Origin: QWHO01 sp021404945
GTDB lineage: Bacteria; Vulcanimicrobiota; Xenobia; Xenobiales; QWHO01
Reading direction: 5' to 3'
NCBI GenBank assembly: GCA_963169765.1
Contig: CAUJEN010000162.1
Coordinates: 33,398 to 97,397, forward strand
DNA: 64,000 bases
Made by a program: the position numbers and the translations under genes. Under the pieces are notes generated by a model. The model had not been told where the DNA came from. It searched no databases and worked only from the letters and a program-made list of their open reading frames with translations. Positions 39,410 through 46,991 of this stretch are shown here, piece after piece (the stretch's first letter is position 1; each line of letters opens with the position of its first letter).

Positions 39410-39951
39410 GCCGGCGTCACCTCACGCACCAGGCCGCGCTTTCTGGCATATTCGGCCAGTCGACGGGCCATCAGCCGACGGGCCCTGCTCAGTCGCGAGC
39501 GCACCGTGCCGACCGGCACCTCGGTGATCTGGGCGGTCTCCTCGTAACTGAACCCCTCCACGTCGATCAGCCAGAGCGTGGCCCGCCAGGAGTGGTGCAA
39601 CTCAGCGAGCGCCTGCTCGACCTCCTCGGAAAGAGCGGCCTCGATGCACTCCGGGCCCGCAAACTCCTCGGGCTCCTCGAGCGGGTACAGCTCGGGCTCG
39701 CGCTGGCTGGCTCTCCAACGATCCCGGTGAAGATTCTGCAGAATGCGAAAGAGAAGCGGCCTCAGGGCTGCCTCCTCCTTGATTTTGGCCCGGTAGCGAA
39801 GGGCGCGCTCCAGCGAATCTTGCACCAGCTCGGCTGCTGCCTCGCGGTCTTGCGCCAGTCGGGCGGCGTAACCATAGAGGCTGTCGATCTGGGTTGCAGC
39901 CAGGCGCTCGAAGGTGCTCAGGTCCACAAGCGCGGCTTCGAGAGGGCGCAC
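39406..39951 (-). CDS. ECF-type RNA polymerase sigma factor
   Basis: 181 residues from GTG 39951, with AGAGG about 8 bases upstream; the frame open to 40089 is rejected as non-family sequence. Region 2 is seen as FERLAATQIDSLYGYAARLAQDREAAAELVQDSLERALRY, and region 4 as LHHSWRATLWLIDVEGFSYEETAQITEVPVGTVRSRLSRARRLMARRL with its helix-turn-helix. It directs RNA polymerase to a small regulon. Its stop overlaps the anti-sigma start as ATGA. It is divergent from the di-haem peroxidase gene with about 160 bp between starts, so that peroxidase is a candidate target (inference). Confidence 0.92.
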   Translation of the reverse strand: MRPLEAALVDLSTFERLAATQIDSLYGYAARLAQDREAAAELVQDSLERALRYRAKIKEEAALRPLLFRILQNLHRDRWRASQREPELYPLEEPEEFAGPECIEAALSEEVEQALAELHHSWRATLWLIDVEGFSYEETAQITEVPVGTVRSRLSRARRLMARRLAEYARKRGLVREVTPA

Positions 39952-40114
39952 AGCCCAGCCTCTTTGGCCTGGCAAGATCCGAGCGTGCGCATGAGCTCGG
40001 CAAAAACCGAATTTCAGCCGGGAAAGGCTGTCGTGTCTCAGCCCGGCCCGACCCCGGGATCTTTTTTGATGGTTGTCATAGACGGCCATCGTGGCACTTC
40101 ACTAGAGTCCTGGG

Positions 40115-41446
40115 ATGAGAGCTTCCTGGCTCGTTCTTGCCCTGCTCTTGTGCATGGCTTGCGGCGGCAATGTGGTCTTCGATCTGGGGACGCCCGACCT
40201 GGATGCTCAGCTGCGCCTGGTCCTGGCAGGGGCCGGCCTGGACCAGGTGACCGTGCCCGCTCAGGATCCCGCTCGTGTGGCTCTGGGCCAGGCCCTCATG
40301 TTCGACCGGCTGCTCGGCGGGAACAAAGATATCGCCTGCGCGACCTGCCACCATCCGCGCTTTCAGACCGGCGACGGATTGAGCCTGCCCATCGGGACCG
40401 GAGGCGCCGGATTGGGGCCCGGTCGCCTGTTGGGCGTGGGCAAGAGCTTCATCCCTCGGAACGCCAACCCGGTTTTCAGCCTCGGCGCCGCCGAGGTGAT
40501 GTTCTGGGACGGGCGGGTTCGGGGGAATGCCGCCCAGGGTCTTGAGACTCCGGCCGGAGCCCAGCTCCCGCCCGGGCTGACCAGCGCGCTGGCTGCTCAG
40601 GCGATGTTTCCGGTGACTTCCCGCGACGAGATGCGCGGTCAGGCCGGCGATCGGGCCGTGGACGGCTCGACCAACGAGATTGCCGCGGTCGCTGACGACG
40701 ACCTGGTCGCAATCTGGGAGGCTCTGGCCGCCCGCCTGCGGGCCAACCCCGAGTACCTCCGCCTCTTTCAGGCTGCCTATCCCGACCTGCAGCCCGCCCA
40801 GATCGGCTTTCAGCACGCGGCCAACGCCATCGCAGCCTTCGAGATCGACCAGCTCACCAGGCTCGACTCGCCCTTTGATCGCTATCTGGCGGGAGACAAC
40901 GGCGCCCTGAGCGATGCCCAGAAACGGGGAGCGCTCCTGTTCTACGGTCGGGCCCGCTGCGCCGAATGTCATCGCGGTGGGCTTCTGAGCGACTTTGAGT
41001 TTCACAATGTGGGGGCGCCCCAGGTGGGGCCGGGCAGGGGAGCCGGCGCCCCGCTCGATCTGGGCCTGGCCGAGCGAACCGGGGCGGCGGCGGACCGGTT
41101 TCGCTTTCGCACGGCGCCGTTGCGAAATGTTGCTCGGACCGGGCCCTGGATGCATTCGGGGGGCTATACGACTTTAGAAGGTGCGGTGCGCCACTTCGGA
41201 GAACCGGCCCTGGCACTTGAGAGCTATGATCGCGAGCAGCTCGATCCGAGGTTGCGCGATCAGGTTCACAATGCCGAGGCGGTGGCGGCCGGCTTGCTCG
41301 ACAACCTGGACCCCGTCCTGGCTCGGCCCAATCCTTTGAGCGACGCGGAGGTCCAGGAGGTGGTGGCTTTCCTGGTGGCGCTCAGCGATCCCAGGGGGCC
41401 GCCGGAGCCACCTGCGACGGTACCCAGCGGTCTGCCGGTCGATTGA
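40115..41446 (+). CDS. Di-haem cytochrome c peroxidase / MauG-family lipoprotein
   Basis: 443 residues. The N-terminal signal ends LLCMAC-GG, lipobox-like with Cys16. Two haem c sites: CATCHH (Cys75, Cys78, His79) and CAECH (Cys282, Cys285, His286). The region between them contains PRNANPVFSLGAAEVMFWDGR, the W-D-G-R pattern of bacterial CcpA/MauG proteins. The calcium and distal-ligand segments FRTAPLRNVARTGPWMHSGGYTTLEGAVRHF are present. It acts at the periplasmic face in peroxide reduction or in post-translational oxidation of a partner protein. The following gene is a secreted caspase-fold protein 51 bp away. Confidence 0.93.
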   Translation: MRASWLVLALLLCMACGGNVVFDLGTPDLDAQLRLVLAGAGLDQVTVPAQDPARVALGQALMFDRLLGGNKDIACATCHHPRFQTGDGLSLPIGTGGAGLGPGRLLGVGKSFIPRNANPVFSLGAAEVMFWDGRVRGNAAQGLETPAGAQLPPGLTSALAAQAMFPVTSRDEMRGQAGDRAVDGSTNEIAAVADDDLVAIWEALAARLRANPEYLRLFQAAYPDLQPAQIGFQHAANAIAAFEIDQLTRLDSPFDRYLAGDNGALSDAQKRGALLFYGRARCAECHRGGLLSDFEFHNVGAPQVGPGRGAGAPLDLGLAERTGAAADRFRFRTAPLRNVARTGPWMHSGGYTTLEGAVRHFGEPALALESYDREQLDPRLRDQVHNAEAVAAGLLDNLDPVLARPNPLSDAEVQEVVAFLVALSDPRGPPEPPATVPSGLPVD

Positions 41447-41497
41447 CGAGAGAATGTGCCCTGAGGGCTAACAAAAAAGAACGGGGGATCTTCGAAG

Positions 41498-43654
41498 GTG
41501 AAGAGATTTCGGAATTGGGCCCTGTGCGCCCTGGCCATTTTTTGGATCGGCTGCGGGGGGGACGGAACGATTGTCGGGGGGCCGCCGGTGGTGCCCCTTG
41601 CGCCGGGCCCCGTGCCGCCAGGAACGATCCTGAGCCCGGGGACGGGACCGGTCAATTCCGAAGACGACGCCATCGCCAGGGTGTTCAATCTTTTCCTGGG
41701 AATCCAGGCTCGCGCCGGTCGTGGCGAGGTTCGCGTCGGCACCGGGCTTGAGCCGTTGCTCAATCTCTATATCGCTCCCGGAGGGCCGTTTGGGAACGGG
41801 GTCACCGTCACCGACGCCGACGATCCCAAGACCGCCTTCACTCTCGACCAGCCTTACTATCTCTTCTGGGTTGATCCCAACCCGATCGCCAATCTCGGCC
41901 ACACGTGCTCCATCTTGTATCTGCGGGCCGCCGATGGCCTGCTGGTTGAGCAGGTGGTGGACTTTGACCCTCTGATCGGCGACAGGCGACTGCTCGAGCT
42001 CGAGTCGGCCAAAGCCCAGAATCTCGTTTACACTCACGAGGACTGGAGAGCGCTCGGGTTCTCGCCCGGGCTCTCTCAGCTCCGGTCCCTGGAAGAGCTC
42101 TGGAAGGGCGTCGGCGAGGCGGGCGGGCCCCGCATCGGCGGTTTGGGCGTAGCCGGGGCAACCGAGGCACGCCGCGAGGCCGACCTGGACGCAGGTCGTG
42201 ACCTGTTCGAAAAAATGGGGGGAAATCCCGACGACTTCGACTCTCTCGACGACGATGAAGGAGATCGCAAGGACGGCTTTGATCTCGAGGAGGCTCTGGC
42301 CAAAGCAAGCGAGGGGCTGGGAGAGGATGACAAGTTCCTGTTCGTGCTCTCGAGCCACGGTGGGGAGGATGGAACCTTCCAGATGGGCACCGATTTTCTG
42401 ACCTGGGAAGTGCTCTGCGAGCTGATCGACCAGAACGTCACCGCCGGCAATGTCAACCTGGTCATCGACACCTGCTATGCCGGTCTGGCCATCCCCGCCT
42501 TCGACAAATGGAACGGCCAGGCAGGCAAGAGGGTGAGAATTCTCACCTCGACCGGCACCACGCCGAGCTACAGTCGCGCAAACGGTCTGGGAATCAACCT
42601 CGAGTGCGTCCTCATGAAGCTCGAGGAAGCCCTCGCCAAGGCAAAAGAAGACGGCGAGCTGACTCTGGATGAGCTCGAGCAGGCCATGGAAGGCGTTGAG
42701 GTGACCGACGCCGAGATCGACAAGAAGATCTGCGAGCTGATCGGCGATGTTCCCGGCGCCGTTCTCGACCCCGAGATGCAGGCCTGGAAGGACGACTACC
42801 TCGACAAGCCGGGCGCCGGAAACGAGGTGGATCGTAGCAGCGGAAGCAGGAAGGGCGGCTTTGACGACCGTCCTCCCGCTCCCAACGATCCGTTCCTCGA
42901 ATTTCTGACAAGATGGGCCGTCCTCCTGGAGGCCAGGGACGTGCCCGGCCTGACCCCGCTCTACATCCCCGGCTTCAATTACAACGGCCAGGACGTACAA
43001 CAGATCAACGGGCTCGGAGGGACGGGCACCATCCAGGTCTCGCCCATTCGCTCGCTGACGGTCGGAGGTTTTCCAGCTGACAGCTTCTTCGATGTCTTCT
43101 TCGAGATCGACGTGACGCGGTCGGTGGCAGGGCCTCCGGCCATCGCCCAGACCGAGACGCGTAATGTGCACATGCGACTTCAGCAAACCGGTCCGTCGGA
43201 CTTTTTGATCCATACCCAGCAGACCGTGTCGCAGACCACGACCGGGACGGTGTCGGATGGCACGCCTCCCCCGCCCTTCCCGCCTCTGCCCACCTTCGGT
43301 GACATCACCATCTTTGGGCCGGGCGGGCCGCTCCATCCCGGAGACGCGATCCTTCCAGGTGACCTGATCCGGGTCGAGGGGCTGTTCCCCGACCTGACCG
43401 GCCAGGCCGGAGTCATCTTCGGAGGACAGTTCCACACTTTCCAACCTCAGGGAGGGGGCATCTTCCTGGCCCAGTTCCCGGCCCCGCCCCTGCCCACCGG
43501 GTTCTACCTCGTGAGCGTCTTTGCCGAGCACCGGAACGTCGTCGTCCCGGGCCAGCAAGAATCGTTCGCCGGTCGCGACCGGACCTTCGAGTTCCCCTCG
43601 AGCGATACCGGGCAGAGGCCTCCAGAGCCCTGGAACGACGTGGCCGTTCCGTAA
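41498..43654 (+). CDS. Caspase-fold (clan CD) cysteine peptidase-like lipoprotein
   Basis: 718 residues. Lipoprotein signal with Cys19 (WIGCGG) and a Pro/Gly-rich linker. The central domain has the caspase dyad arrangement: His287 in FLFVLSSHGGEDGTF and Cys326 in NLVIDTCYAG, 39 residues apart on strands 3 and 4 of the fold. In front is an acidic segment (DDFDSLDDDEGDRKDGFDLEEA) that may bind calcium, as in metacaspases and clostripain-like enzymes. The C-terminal 250 residues are strand-rich and end in an Ig-like/IPT-type domain (IRVEGLFPDLTGQAGVIFGGQFHTFQPQ). A surface protease or a catalytic-fold adhesin. A strong terminator follows. Confidence 0.8.
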   Translation: MKRFRNWALCALAIFWIGCGGDGTIVGGPPVVPLAPGPVPPGTILSPGTGPVNSEDDAIARVFNLFLGIQARAGRGEVRVGTGLEPLLNLYIAPGGPFGNGVTVTDADDPKTAFTLDQPYYLFWVDPNPIANLGHTCSILYLRAADGLLVEQVVDFDPLIGDRRLLELESAKAQNLVYTHEDWRALGFSPGLSQLRSLEELWKGVGEAGGPRIGGLGVAGATEARREADLDAGRDLFEKMGGNPDDFDSLDDDEGDRKDGFDLEEALAKASEGLGEDDKFLFVLSSHGGEDGTFQMGTDFLTWEVLCELIDQNVTAGNVNLVIDTCYAGLAIPAFDKWNGQAGKRVRILTSTGTTPSYSRANGLGINLECVLMKLEEALAKAKEDGELTLDELEQAMEGVEVTDAEIDKKICELIGDVPGAVLDPEMQAWKDDYLDKPGAGNEVDRSSGSRKGGFDDRPPAPNDPFLEFLTRWAVLLEARDVPGLTPLYIPGFNYNGQDVQQINGLGGTGTIQVSPIRSLTVGGFPADSFFDVFFEIDVTRSVAGPPAIAQTETRNVHMRLQQTGPSDFLIHTQQTVSQTTTGTVSDGTPPPPFPPLPTFGDITIFGPGGPLHPGDAILPGDLIRVEGLFPDLTGQAGVIFGGQFHTFQPQGGGIFLAQFPAPPLPTGFYLVSVFAEHRNVVVPGQQESFAGRDRTFEFPSSDTGQRPPEPWNDVAVP

Positions 43655-43660
43655 ACGGCG

Positions 43661-43700
43661 AAGCCTCCCTCGGTCCGCCTCGGATCGAGGGAGGCTTTTT
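43661..43700. terminator. Strong bidirectional rho-independent terminator
   Basis: A perfect 12-bp stem, AAGCCTCCCTCG (43661-43672) with CGAGGGAGGCTT (43686-43697), has a 13-base loop and is followed by further T; the complementary A at the other side serves the convergent PilZ gene that ends at 43722. Confidence 0.92.
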
Positions 43701-43721
43701 AAAAGGGTTGACCCGGGTGCT

Positions 43722-44657
43722 TCAGCTGAGGCTCACCTTGCGACCGGGCTGGCGAAGCTCGCTGCGCGGCGCGGCCTCGATGTCCATGGCTGGCTCCCGC
43801 TTGGGAGTGAGCAACCGGTAGCGAGCGCCCCCCGGCGTCTCGGTGTAGCCCAGGTCGGCTATGAGCGAGCCGAGCTGGTCGCGGTTGTCGCGCACCGAGC
43901 GGGTGTAGTCGATGGTTACGACGTGGATTTGTCCGCTGGCCAGCAAAACCTCGACCTTGAGGGTGCGATCTTGCATGCTGCAGCTCTGGATCTCGCCCGC
44001 AAGAGGAGTGAGCTTCTCGCCCACGGGATGGGTCTTGAGGTGGGGCAGATGGCTCAGCTGAGCCTGCAGGTTGGAGGGTTGCTGGTGGGTGGCGGTCTGA
44101 TCTGAAGCGGCCTCGCGCAGGGCCAGCTCCATCTCCACCACCGGCTGGACGAACTCGAGGCCGGCGCGGTACTTGCCATCCTCGGCGTGATGCCGGCACC
44201 AGGCCACCCGTGCCTGGCAGGGCACGGGGGGGCCCGACTCGGACAGGTTCAGGCTCAGCAGCAGCACCTGTCCCACCGGCAGGGGGCCCTCGGTCTGGAG
44301 CTGTAACCCGCTCAGGCTGCAGTCGAGCGTTACGGCCTTGAAGTTCGGCAGGGCGGGAGAAGCCACCCCCGCCTTGTAGGGTACGCGGGTGGTCTGGCGC
44401 AGGGCTTCGGGGCCCTCTCCGGGCTCGGGCAGCTTCTCTTTCATCTCCAGGCCCTCGAGCACCGAGCCCACACCCAGGAAGCGCCCGTCGTCCAGGCTGC
44501 GGCAGGTCTTGATGCGCACTCGCACCGCGCGGGTCGTGCCGTCGCAAAGATGCAGCACCAGCGGCTCGAGGTAGCCGGGTACGAACGCCACGGGAGAGAG
44601 GAAGACCAGCTCTCCGTTCTCGTAGTGGATGGAGTCAGCGACGACCGCGTTGCTCAT
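43722..44657 (-). CDS. PilZ-domain protein (c-di-GMP binding)
   Basis: 311 residues from the ATG at 44657, with GGGAG about 8 bases upstream. A beta-rich N-terminal part (1-80) resembles a YcgR-N-like or inactive PilZ half. The PilZ domain follows with the two ligand motifs intact: RQTTR at 87-91 and DCSLSG at 112-117, then VPCQARVAWCR and YRAGLEFVQP. A linker with His/Gln-rich stretches leads to a small C-terminal domain (LKVEVLLASGQIHVVTIDYTRS). It should bind c-di-GMP in the cytoplasm. The partner is unknown and no cyclase or flagellar gene is nearby. It is convergent with the caspase gene. Confidence 0.88.
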   Translation of the reverse strand: MSNAVVADSIHYENGELVFLSPVAFVPGYLEPLVLHLCDGTTRAVRVRIKTCRSLDDGRFLGVGSVLEGLEMKEKLPEPGEGPEALRQTTRVPYKAGVASPALPNFKAVTLDCSLSGLQLQTEGPLPVGQVLLLSLNLSESGPPVPCQARVAWCRHHAEDGKYRAGLEFVQPVVEMELALREAASDQTATHQQPSNLQAQLSHLPHLKTHPVGEKLTPLAGEIQSCSMQDRTLKVEVLLASGQIHVVTIDYTRSVRDNRDQLGSLIADLGYTETPGGARYRLLTPKREPAMDIEAAPRSELRQPGRKVSLS

Positions 44658-44769
44658 GTGCTCTGCTCCCGGACAAGTCTGTCCTGGGAGGTTCGTGGGG
44701 GCGGGAGGCTCAACCTTTCCATGCCGCTCGGGTACCCCGTTGGCCGGGTTCTCGCTGGAGGACGGAAAG

Positions 44770-44868
44770 ATGAAGTGGATCAACCTGGCACTTCCGTCGT
44801 TCCTGCTCGTTGCCCCTGGCTTGCCGTGTGCGCCCGGGCGTTCTGGCCGGCGCGTCCCTCGAAGGTGA
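44770..44868 (+). CDS. Candidate 32-codon small protein or decayed gene start
   Basis: ATG at 44770 is preceded by GGAGGA seven bases upstream. The peptide is hydrophobic (MKWINLALPSFLLVAPGLPC) and then becomes basic and stops. Another frame just downstream encodes a signal-like VNVASLALMLAVTVDPARA. The pair looks like a frameshifted secreted protein, or chance. Treated as low confidence. Confidence 0.25.
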   Translation: MKWINLALPSFLLVAPGLPCAPGRSGRRVPRR

Positions 44869-45032
44869 ACGTGGCCTCGCTGGCCCTCATGCTCGCGGTG
44901 ACCGTGGATCCGGCTCGGGCCGAGGTCGAAAAAAAGCCCCTCGGGAACCGTCGGGGGAGACGGGGTTGCCCGACGGGCAAGCGAATCGGCATTTCCGAAC
45001 CATCGTGAGCTGGCTGGTGCAGTGGCCTGCCT

Positions 45033-45135
45033 CTAATGTGCTCGCACTTTGGTTTTGCACATTAGCACAGTCTGACGAACGCGCCGGAACTGCGTTCCAG
45101 CGCGATGTAAAGTGCAAGTCCGCCTTGCACTTTAG
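45033..45135. repeat. Three-hairpin dispersed repeat, copy B
   Basis: Second copy of the element at 3191-3297, about 103 bp. Hairpin 1 pairs CTAATGTGC (45033-45041) with GCACATTAG (45057-45065). Hairpin 2 is AACGCGCCGGAAC (45078-45090) with GTTCCAGCGCGAT (45094-45106), 11 of 13 pairs retained. Hairpin 3 is a perfect 11-bp stem, 45108-45118 with 45124-45134. Relative to copy A it has a shorter third loop (5 instead of 9 bases). It lies about 120 bp before the ABC exporter ATG. Confidence 0.85.
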
Positions 45136-45251
45136 ACCAGGCTTCTGCCTTCGAGTATAACAGTCGTCGATGAAGATCTGTCTGGCTCAAGATGAAGACA
45201 TGATGAAGTCCATTTACTAATCGGTGTGCATATGTTATAAATAATGCACCA

Positions 45252-46991
45252 ATGAGCAACCACTCTGCCACCTCGCCGTGGGTGCGACTGTTTCGCCTGA
45301 TAAGGCTCGATTTCTTCGACCTGTCGGTGCTGCTCAGCTACAACCTGGTCAGCGCTCTGCTGGTCCTGGCCACCCCCCTGGCTGCCCAGGCGCTCATCAA
45401 CAGTATCGCTGCCGGCATGTTCTTGCAGCCCGTGGTCGTTTTGACAGCGCTTCTCTTCCTGGGGCTGGCTCTGGCCAGCCTGCTGGGAATGCTCCAGCTC
45501 GCCCTGGTCGAGTTGCTCAAGCAGAGGGTGCTGGCGCGCACCACCTTGCGCCTGAGCCAGCGTCTGCCCTACGCCAGCCTGTTGACTTTCCAGCGCACCA
45601 ATCCAGCCGAGCTGCTCAACAGGTTCTTTGATGTGCTGACGCTCCAGAAGGCGGCTTCCAAGATCTTGCTCGATTGCCCCCAGGCGATGCTGCAAGTGCT
45701 GGTGGGTCTTGTGCTGCTGGCCTTCTATCATCCCTATCTCTTGCTCTATGGGGTGGCCCTGGTGATCGGGATGCTGCTCGTCTTCCTGCTGGGCTTTGGT
45801 GGCCTTTCCAGCAGCATTCGAACCTCGGCCCGAAAATACAAGGTGGCCGGCTGGCTGGAGGAGCTGGGGCGCTGCCAGCTGGCCTTCAAGATGGCTCCCG
45901 GCAGCCCGCTGGCCGAGCGCCAGGCCGACCGTCTGGTGGTCGACTACATCCGGGAGCGGCGCCGCCACTTTTTCGTTCTCCTGCGGCAGTGGGCCGCCCA
46001 TTACGCCGTCTACACGCTGGGCAGCGCCGGCATTCTCGGGCTGGGCGGCTGGCTGGTCATCCACCGCGGACTGACCCTCGGCCAGCTGGTGGCGGCCGAG
46101 CTGGTGGTGCTGAGCTGCCTCAAGGCGTTCGAGAAGATCGTCTACTCCCTGCCCTCGCTTTACGACCTGCTGACGGCCCTGGACAAGCTGAGCGTCATCG
46201 AGGAGCTTCCCCTCGAGCGAACCGATGGCAAGCCTGTCCTGGCGACGTTCGATGGCCCGGTGCTCGAGTGCCGGCAGGTGGCCTACCATTACGCAGAGGG
46301 GTTCTCGCTGCGCAATGTCAGCTTGAGGCTCGAGCGCGGCCTGTTCGTCAGCCTGGTTGGACCCAACGGGTCGGGTAAGTCCACTATGCTCGAGCTGATC
46401 GCAGGCTTGCTCGAGCCGAGCCAGGGCCTGCTGCTGGTCCAGGGAGTGGATGTGCGCGATGCCTGTCTTTCCAGTCTTCGTCGGGTCGCCGTGCTGGTGG
46501 GCCAGACCCAGGACCTGTTCGAAGGCACCGTGGAAGAGAACATCCTGGTGGGTCGCGAGCTTGACCAGGTGGACCTTCTCTGGGCCCTCGAGCTGACCAG
46601 GCTCGATCGCGACCTGGCACTTACCCGAGATGGGCTCAAGACGTGCCTGGTCAGCGAGGGGCGCAATCTGTCCCGGGGTATGCGCCAGAAGGTCTTGCTT
46701 GCTCGAGCCGTGGTGGGCCGCCCGGCCCTGCTGTTGCTCGATGAAGCTCTCACTTCCATCGACGAGCGCGATCGGATGGCCATTCTCCAGGCCATGGACC
46801 CGCAGAAGAACCGCTGGACCGTGCTCAACGTCACCCACGAGCCGTGGTCGATGATGGTTTCCGACCGGCTGTACGTGCTGGAGGCCGGACAGATCGGGCA
46901 GGAGGGCGGGTTCGAGGAGTTGATCAACCAGAGCGACGGCCTGCTCGCCCAACTGCACCCTGAGCTGACCGCCCGCTGGAGGGAGGACTGA
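45252..46991 (+). CDS. ABC exporter half-transporter (fused membrane and ATPase domains)
   Basis: 579 residues. Six membrane helices span about 20-310. The ATPase domain has Walker A GPNGSGKS (370-377), a Q-loop in VLVGQTQDLFEGTVEENI, Walker B LLLLDE with Asp497 and Glu498 and the switch His in NVTHEP. The signature is degenerate: NLSRGMRQ at 472-479 instead of LSGGQ. There is no N-terminal peptidase or C39-like domain. It heads a three-gene operon with a HlyD adaptor and a TolC channel, so it is a type I secretion or efflux ATPase. The stop and the next ATG overlap by one base (TGATG). Confidence 0.9.
   Translation: MSNHSATSPWVRLFRLIRLDFFDLSVLLSYNLVSALLVLATPLAAQALINSIAAGMFLQPVVVLTALLFLGLALASLLGMLQLALVELLKQRVLARTTLRLSQRLPYASLLTFQRTNPAELLNRFFDVLTLQKAASKILLDCPQAMLQVLVGLVLLAFYHPYLLLYGVALVIGMLLVFLLGFGGLSSSIRTSARKYKVAGWLEELGRCQLAFKMAPGSPLAERQADRLVVDYIRERRRHFFVLLRQWAAHYAVYTLGSAGILGLGGWLVIHRGLTLGQLVAAELVVLSCLKAFEKIVYSLPSLYDLLTALDKLSVIEELPLERTDGKPVLATFDGPVLECRQVAYHYAEGFSLRNVSLRLERGLFVSLVGPNGSGKSTMLELIAGLLEPSQGLLLVQGVDVRDACLSSLRRVAVLVGQTQDLFEGTVEENILVGRELDQVDLLWALELTRLDRDLALTRDGLKTCLVSEGRNLSRGMRQKVLLARAVVGRPALLLLDEALTSIDERDRMAILQAMDPQKNRWTVLNVTHEPWSMMVSDRLYVLEAGQIGQEGGFEELINQSDGLLAQLHPELTARWRED

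Larger units (their letters stand above)
44658..45251. other. Long intergenic region with small ORF candidate and repeat copy B
   Basis: About 590 bp between divergent PilZ and ABC-exporter genes. It holds a ribosome-binding-site-led 32-codon frame (44770), a palindrome TTGCCCGACGGGCAA at about 44977-44991, the repeat copy at 45033-45135 and an AT-rich stretch (45140-45250) that probably contains the promoter of the exporter operon. Other open frames here lack ribosome-binding sites and are not called. Confidence 0.5.

Noticed and set aside
41468..43558. Open frame of 696 codons opposite the caspase-like gene
   Set aside because: Plus strand has a lipobox, the caspase dyad and a terminator after the stop; minus frame has no features.
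41498..43654. Caspase gene as part of a CBASS, gasdermin or type III-E-like defence system
   Set aside because: No gasdermin, nucleotidyl cyclase, TPR-effector or CRISPR gene is adjacent, and the lipobox places the protein outside the cytoplasm.
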